Below are positions 58,854 through 64,000 of a stretch of DNA of 64,000 nt, one piece after another. The notes beneath the pieces are model-generated. The model had not been told where the DNA came from, searched no databases, and was given only the letters and a program-made list of their open reading frames with translations. Both the position numbers and the translations under genes were made by a program. Location of the stretch: assembly GCA_025093555.1 (NCBI GenBank), contig JAIWNF010000057.1, forward strand, positions 215,975-279,974. Direction: 5' to 3'. The stretch's first letter is position 1, and each line of letters opens with the position of its first letter. Origin of the DNA: Circinella umbellata. Lineage: Eukaryota > Mucoromycota > Mucoromycetes > Mucorales > Lichtheimiaceae.

Positions 58854-60637
58854 ATGACGAAGATCTGTGACGAGGAAGCAACATCGACGGATAATGCCAA
58901 TGGTGTTGAAGCATCTTGTAGCACCAGCCAGCAAGTTACCAGAAAGGCGTTTGGTAAAATTGCCAAGAGACCTAATAGTAGTGGTATCAAGAAGCCAACA
59001 AAGCAACGTAACAGTGGAAGATATGAAAAGTATTCTGATGCCCAGATTGCGCTTGCTGTTGAAGGTGTCAAAATATATGGTATGAGTGTTGTCAAGGCGG
59101 CGGTAAGAGGTGGTATAAGAACCACCACGTTGCGTAATGCTCTTCAGCGTTACAAGACCCACAGCAAGACCTCACTAAGCAAAAGAGGTCGTAAAGCAAA
59201 GAGCAGTTTCACAGAAGAAACTGTTTCTTTCATTTTGAATCAGGTGGACCAAAACCCACATATATCTATGGAAGATATTTATTTTGCCTTTGTCGACGAT
59301 GGAACGATGATGATACCTGCAGTATCATCTCTGCAAAAGTGGTTATGCAAGAATGGTCGAATCACTTTCCAATGAGTCCAGGGCTATCCACCATTGCCTT
59401 CGGAAAAAGAAGAGGAAGAGTATGTCCATACTCTTTGGCAAATGTTCGATGCCGGCGAAGTTGATATATGTAAAAACTGCATTTTCATCAGTAAAGCATC
59501 ATACGCCTATAATTTGCGCCATATATATCCAGAAACGGGACTAATGTAACCCTTATATAAACAACTTTACTTATTTTCTATTTTTATACACAAATATTCA
59601 GAATAATTATTCATATAAGTATATTCTCATTTCTATTACCTTCTACACGAATCAATCTATTGTACAACAACTTAATATAAATATCCCCCCAATTAATTAA
59701 TTAAACAATTACATGTAATAACTGCGCGACATTAAACAGTTGCCGCAGATTTAACTGCAGAACAATTGTAAAAGATATATAAACCCCAACTTTTTTAAAC
59801 CAAATAAAAATCATCAATCTGTTATTCAGTCAATTTGACTTTATTTTAAATTTATTTTCTATTGATCACTCAACACCATATATTGGGTTGTTTTAATTAT
59901 TTTATTTATCCAAGGGATTAACTTAAGATCATTATCTTACTTATTTTATATATTTATTTGTTGACTACATATTAAACGTAGTATTTGAATTTGATAACAA
60001 CTAAATTCACATTATAAAGACCCAATACATACAGACATAATATCTCTGTACTAGATTTGATTATATTAAAATTATTATTGCTTAACATATATTATCTCAA
60101 AAGAACTTGAGAAATCTTAATAAACAATTACGTTGTAATATACAATAATATTACTGGTGCTCACTATAAAAATACATAAGCATCTGTTGTAGCTGAATAT
60201 ATATATCTACTTATAAACTTAATATAAAAACATCCACACCGGCTACACCAACAACGTCGAGTACTGAGCAAGATCAAGGCGTTGTCGCGGAGATAAACTT
60301 GTTGGTTGCATTTGGGACGACTGGGATTGTAGAGCAATCAATTCACTCCTTGAAAGGCCCGACTTCGAATCAAGTTATGGTAGATTTTATCAAGAGAGTA
60401 GCGACGAAGCTCAATGATCAGAGCATAGAAAGGTTTTTCTTTGGCTTGGATGGTGGACCAGCACAAGAAACAGAACAGCTGAAGGAAGAAATAGAAAGTT
60501 GGGGCCATAAAGTTTTTTTTCTTCCCCGCCATGATGGCTCCTCAAACCCTGCAGAAAAACGTTTCAGAGAGGTGCAGCATATGTGTTCTCGTTCTTTACT
60601 AGACCAAAGAAAAACGAGACTATCATTCAACGGTTAG
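58854..60637 (+). pseudogene. Broken Tc1/IS630-type transposase
   Basis: The N-terminal segment (58854-59375) has two helix-turn-helix-like units, ALAVEGVKIYGMSVVKAAV with GIRTTTLRNALQRYK, then TEETVSFILNQVDQNPHIS, as in Tc1/mariner and IS630 transposases. A stop at 59373 is followed in a shifted frame by PPLPSEKEEEEYVHTLWQMF and NCIFISKASYAYNL, where the first catalytic Asp-Glu pair (usually VDEA) is replaced by SKA. About 690 bp of unrelated AT-rich sequence follows, then 60237-60637 resumes with LVAFGTTGIV, FGLDGGPAQ (second catalytic Asp) and FLPRHDGSSNPAEKRF (last catalytic Glu region). The element is dead. Terminal repeats were not found. Confidence 0.75.
59546..60236. other. AT-rich insert-like segment between transposase halves
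   Basis: Separates the N-terminal and C-terminal parts of the Tc1/IS630-type relic. It may be a decayed insertion. No terminal repeats or genes are evident. Confidence 0.35.
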
Positions 60638-61166
60638 ATACTGCGATGAAGAAAATTGATACTCCCAAGTGTTCTTTATATATTGACCTTGCCTTTCCAA
60701 TCATTTCCAAATAAATATCCTAATATAATCATCTACTTCGCAACCTTCTAATAAAACTGAATTCTACTCTCCCTTTTTATAAACTCTATTTTTTTTGATT
60801 GATTTGTTATCGCAAAGTAACTGAGAACAAGTAAAGCTGTATTTTACAACTACTCACAACTTTCAATTATATAGATCAGCCATTCTTATATACCTTTTAT
60901 CCATTGATTTACTGCTAGTTATATTTTATGGTTACAACTGTATATATGTCTTACAGTTTTCCCAATCTTTTTTTTATTTTTGTGAAAAGAGAAAAACTTT
61001 AAAGATCGTCCGATCCCGATTGCCTTTTCTTTTTCTTCTTAAGAGATATATTTTATGGGATAAAAAAAGAAGAAGGAGATATATGTATATATTAGGTGAA
61101 TATTTTTTTATGTACGCCTAAACCAAACTTCTTTATTTACCTGCAACTTTCGAAGCGCGCTCAACG
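60638..61166. other. Intergenic, nothing recognised
   Basis: AT-rich sequence without coding potential between the transposase relic and the TPR-like fragment. Confidence 0.4.
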
Positions 61167-61505
61167 TTAAAGAGATTGCTGAGCATGCATTTTACCTTGG
61201 AGGAGACAATGGTAGTTAGAATGACTCATAGGTACAGACTCTAAACCCTTACTAAACACATCAAGGGCACGCTGGTGTCGCCCTTGTGCAGCATAATGTC
61301 GCCCAAAACAAAGGTATCCAGCAGGATCTCTAGAGGCGATGTTCATTAACATACATCCGTCCCTCAACTCATTTCTATACTGCTGTTTCGCAGCATAACA
61401 AGCTGCTCGCAAATTGAGCACACGGATAGCATTCTGTTTTATTTCTTCAAGCTCATTTACCAATGCTTCTTCAAGATTGGCGATGGCTATATATGTGTGA
61501 TTCAT
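61167..61505 (-). CDS. TPR-like fragment of an F-box/TPR-type protein
   Basis: A 112-residue open frame with the look of two to three tetratricopeptide helices: RVLNLRAACYAAKQQYRNEL, DGCMLMNIASRDPAGYLCFG and AAQGRHQRALDVFSKGLESV. The pattern RAACY..., GYL.xG, then AL.VFxKGL.SVP is typical of the N-terminal TPR region of fungal Pof3/Dia2-like F-box proteins, but no F-box or leucine-rich part follows before the stop at 61167. It is either a truncated relic or one exon of a gene whose other parts I cannot place. A possible donor (GCAG|GTAAAT) lies just downstream near 61141. Confidence 0.45.
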   Translation of the reverse strand: MNHTYIAIANLEEALVNELEEIKQNAIRVLNLRAACYAAKQQYRNELRDGCMLMNIASRDPAGYLCFGRHYAAQGRHQRALDVFSKGLESVPMSHSNYHCLLQGKMHAQQSL

Positions 61506-62867
61506 GTTAGTGTCAATTTATGAGTAAGCAAGAAGTGCAATCCCCTTATGTACCCTGCACTTAACTTTCTCCCCCCCCCAATTTTTAAGATTTTTTAAAT
61601 TCAGCCTCATATAGTTGAGAGATGAGTCGCGTGTAGGGAAGTTAAGTGCAGGCGACTCAAGCAAAAAAAAAAACTTCTCTTTAAAGTATGTATAAAAGAA
61701 ATTATGTGACAAATAGATTTATAACCGATTGTTGAATGTAAAACAAGAATAAAAAGAAGAGGTATTGTAGATGAAAGTTTTTATTCTCATTACACTATTT
61801 AAATAAGAAGCTGAAAAAAAAGATGCAGGCTTTTTCGTTTTCATTTTTTGGCCAAAAAAAAAGAACATTAACCTTTTTTTTTCTTTTTTTTTTTTGAAAT
61901 GCCATTAGACAAAATAAAATAATTCGTAAGCAAATAAATTACAACGCATGGCGTTTTTTCTTATGTACTCGGGTAAACAACAAAAAAAAGTGCTTTTCTA
62001 CAACTTTTTATTATATACTGCAGAACGGATTTATTGACGATTGACTTTTATTAATCTAGCTTAAAACAAATCGTTTAATAAATTCAACTTTCAAACAGCA
62101 ATTACAACAACAGGACTAAAAGCTTTGGCAACACAGTAATATTGCGACGTGTATTTTACGGATAATAATTACAACAAATTCTGTTTTACTGATTATCAAT
62201 AAGAAGATTTAAAAACGTCCTTACATCTTAGATATTTTGCATCTCTGTATAAAAAGTTTTGGCAGCTATAATCAACCGCAATAACGTGCAAAAGGTAAAA
62301 AAAAAGGAGAAATAACTAATACATTCAACAAAATAAAAAAAACACTGGAGAATAGGCAAAAACAATCATATGTGGACATATTATTTGATACTGACTTGGC
62401 CAATTTTTTTTCTTTCATACACTCAAATATATATATATACGCATATTATATTCTCAATTTTATATTGCTATATGGATTTAATGGTAACGACAATATTCAA
62501 TGGATACTTGATCAAAATGGATTAATGGGAGTATGAAAAGTAAGTTAGGTAGTTGATTGATAAAAAAAGAGATATAATAATGGGATCAAATAAAAAAGAT
62601 TATTTGATAATTAAAAATCATGCGGTTTTTTGTTCGTGCTGTTATTGTTAATTTTCTTTAAAAAAAAGTGAATAGTTTGCTCATATTGTCAAATATAAGT
62701 TGGCCGTTTATTGCTGAATTTTTTGTATATGCTAATATTGAAAAGATAAAATGTTTTAATATATATATGTAGATAGATAGATAGATAAGAAGGCAATTGA
62801 TCAAGAGAGGGGCGAAAGTTTAATGTTTTGATAATAAAGTGAAGTTGGATAAGAAAGCAAAAAAAAA
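61506..62867. other. AT-rich region with an inverted repeat
   Basis: No gene is supported. Contains the 14-bp inverted repeat at 61554-61652, a GATA repeat near 62771-62786 and several homopolymer tracts. It probably includes the 3' end of the MULE-type gene or element. Confidence 0.4.
61554..61652. repeat. 14-bp inverted repeat with nested hairpin
   Basis: CCTGCACTTAACTT (61554-61567) and its exact complement (61639-61652) are 71 bp apart. A second stem, GAGTCGC (61625-61631) with GCGACTC (61652-61658), overlaps the right copy. Confidence 0.7.
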
Positions 62868-64000
62868 TTAATTGCGGCGTCTTCTAGATAGTTGGGTTTG
62901 TAGTTGACGGTTGGTACCAATATTGCCGATATTATTCAGTTGCTGTTGGATGGAAGTAAGCTGTTCGATAATATTTTCAAGAGATTGATCATCAGCCGAG
63001 GAAAAGCTCACGTCTGTAACATGGTGTTGCATTTGACGTAGTATAACTTGGATGCACTCCGAATGTGTTTGTTGTACAACTGGTGTGACACTGGTATTAT
63101 TATTTATAATGACGGCTGTTTCCTCTGTTAAATTAGAATTAACATCATCCTCAAGGACATTAGCAATAGAAGAGTGATGTGGTAATCGAACACTTAATTC
63201 CGGCTCAGAGATTTTAATAGCATAGATATGTTTGCATGCACGTTGAGTAATGTCAAAATCAGCACATGTGCACGATGTTATAAAAGTGTCATCAGAAGTC
63301 ACCTATATTTTAAATATTAGAAATTCAAGTATATGAAGTTATATAAAATCACAATAGAAACGAAAAAAAAAACATATTTACCATATAATATATATTAATA
63401 TCAGTGAATGATTGAATTTGGTGACCATCTTCTTTTAATTCAATCATCATATCAAGCTGCTCAAGTGTATACGCCTCTGCTTTCATTTGTCTTTCACGAC
63501 GTGCCAGTGCTAATGGGCCCATTCTTCCAACGCGATTTGTTTCTGCTTTGATTCTACGAACGATTCGTTTATGAACTTTACTTATAAGAAGAAAAATAAG
63601 CCCATCCATGCGACGATTACGACGACGTTGTAGATATACAGTCTTAAGTTGATTATGAAATGATTCAATAAACATGTTTAATTCCATATGTCTAAACATG
63701 GCTTCTTGAAAAGATCGAACCCACTGTTTATATAAATCATTTCTAATCCATTGTTGTTCAAAGTATGTCATAAAGCCATCTTGATTAGCCCAGTCAGTAC
63801 GAAACTTTTCCAACCGATTATAAAATTCAGATCGATCTTCCTCATACATCATATCGCATATATCAGCAAAAATTGCATTGACAACTGCTCTTTTATCTTC
63901 ACCATCACCCACAACGACTTTTTCTTTGATGTTTTTTTGCCAAGCACGAACTACATGCCAGGCGCACAAACGAATTGTAACAGATCCAGCCCATGTTCTA
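62868..64000 (-). CDS. MULE-type transposase with SWIM zinc finger, 5' part beyond window
   Basis: The visible exons are 63382-64000 (open to the window edge, so 5'-truncated) and 62868-63302, joined in phase 0 across a 79-bp intron, giving about 350 residues. LCAWHVVRAWQKN near the edge is the C-x-W-H...W region after the DDE core of Mutator-like transposases. A helical stretch follows (FIESFHNQLKTVYLQRRRNRR). The second exon has SCTCADFDITQRACKHIYAI, a CxC...CxH SWIM zinc-binding motif that accompanies MULE domains. The remaining C-terminus (ILRQMQHHV, then ENIIEQLTSIQQQLNN) is coiled, ending in LSRRRRN. The catalytic acids lie outside the window. It could be an active transposon gene or a domesticated one. 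Confidence 0.8.

Overview
The window is nuclear DNA from a filamentous fungus, most likely an early-diverging one (Mucoromycota, probably Mucorales). The genome is very AT-rich. Genes carry many short introns with GTAAGT-like donors and TAG/CAG acceptors, the housekeeping proteins are fungal in type, and the transposon set (Crypton-type tyrosine recombinase, CACTA/Tnp2, MULE, Tc1/IS630, Ty3) fits that group. Species cannot be named from sequence alone. No tRNA, rRNA or CRISPR was found.

Left half (1-28.9 kb), gene-containing: GPI18/PIG-V mannosyltransferase (+, 6 exons), a CENP-H-like kinetochore protein (-, 5 exons), FEN1 flap endonuclease (-, 6 exons), a Dma1-type FHA-RING ubiquitin ligase (+, 6 exons), ribosomal protein eL32 (-, with a probable 5'UTR intron), a small unrecognised helical protein (+), a 2-oxoglutarate/Fe(II) dioxygenase (-, 7 exons), a mitochondrial-type CDF metal transporter (-, 8 exons) and a Mei2-like two-RRM RNA-binding protein (+, 10 exons). 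All splice in frame. Between them lie AT-rich intergenic stretches of 2-4.6 kb.

Middle (29-47.6 kb), a segmental duplication shaped by transposons: copy A (29.07-33.04 kb) carries an intact 5-exon gene for a 452-aa protein I do not recognise. Copy B (37.5-47.6 kb) carries its broken paralogue. A degraded Ty3/gypsy pol lies between them. Copy A serves as an uninterrupted reference for insertions in copy B: a ~274-bp TA-flanked MITE, then a TA-flanked 1,022-bp foldback MITE with ~306-bp nearly identical arms, then a second foldback of the same family. Inside one arm of that second foldback sits a ~4.0-kb element with an intact 868-aa Crypton-type tyrosine recombinase ending in a GCR1_C-like DNA-binding domain. 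It is flanked by an 11-bp direct repeat and contains a 34-bp tandem array upstream of the gene. This nested structure is the most interesting object in the window.

Right part (50-64 kb), transposon territory: a 7.5-kb CACTA-like element (50157-57645) with 24-bp terminal inverted repeats, subterminal GATATC-rich and 46-bp tandem repeats, a frameshifted Tnp2-type transposase and an intact spliced 227-aa accessory gene on the opposite strand; a broken Tc1/IS630-type transposase; a TPR-like fragment; and at the right edge the 3' part of a MULE-type transposase with a SWIM zinc finger, cut by the window end.
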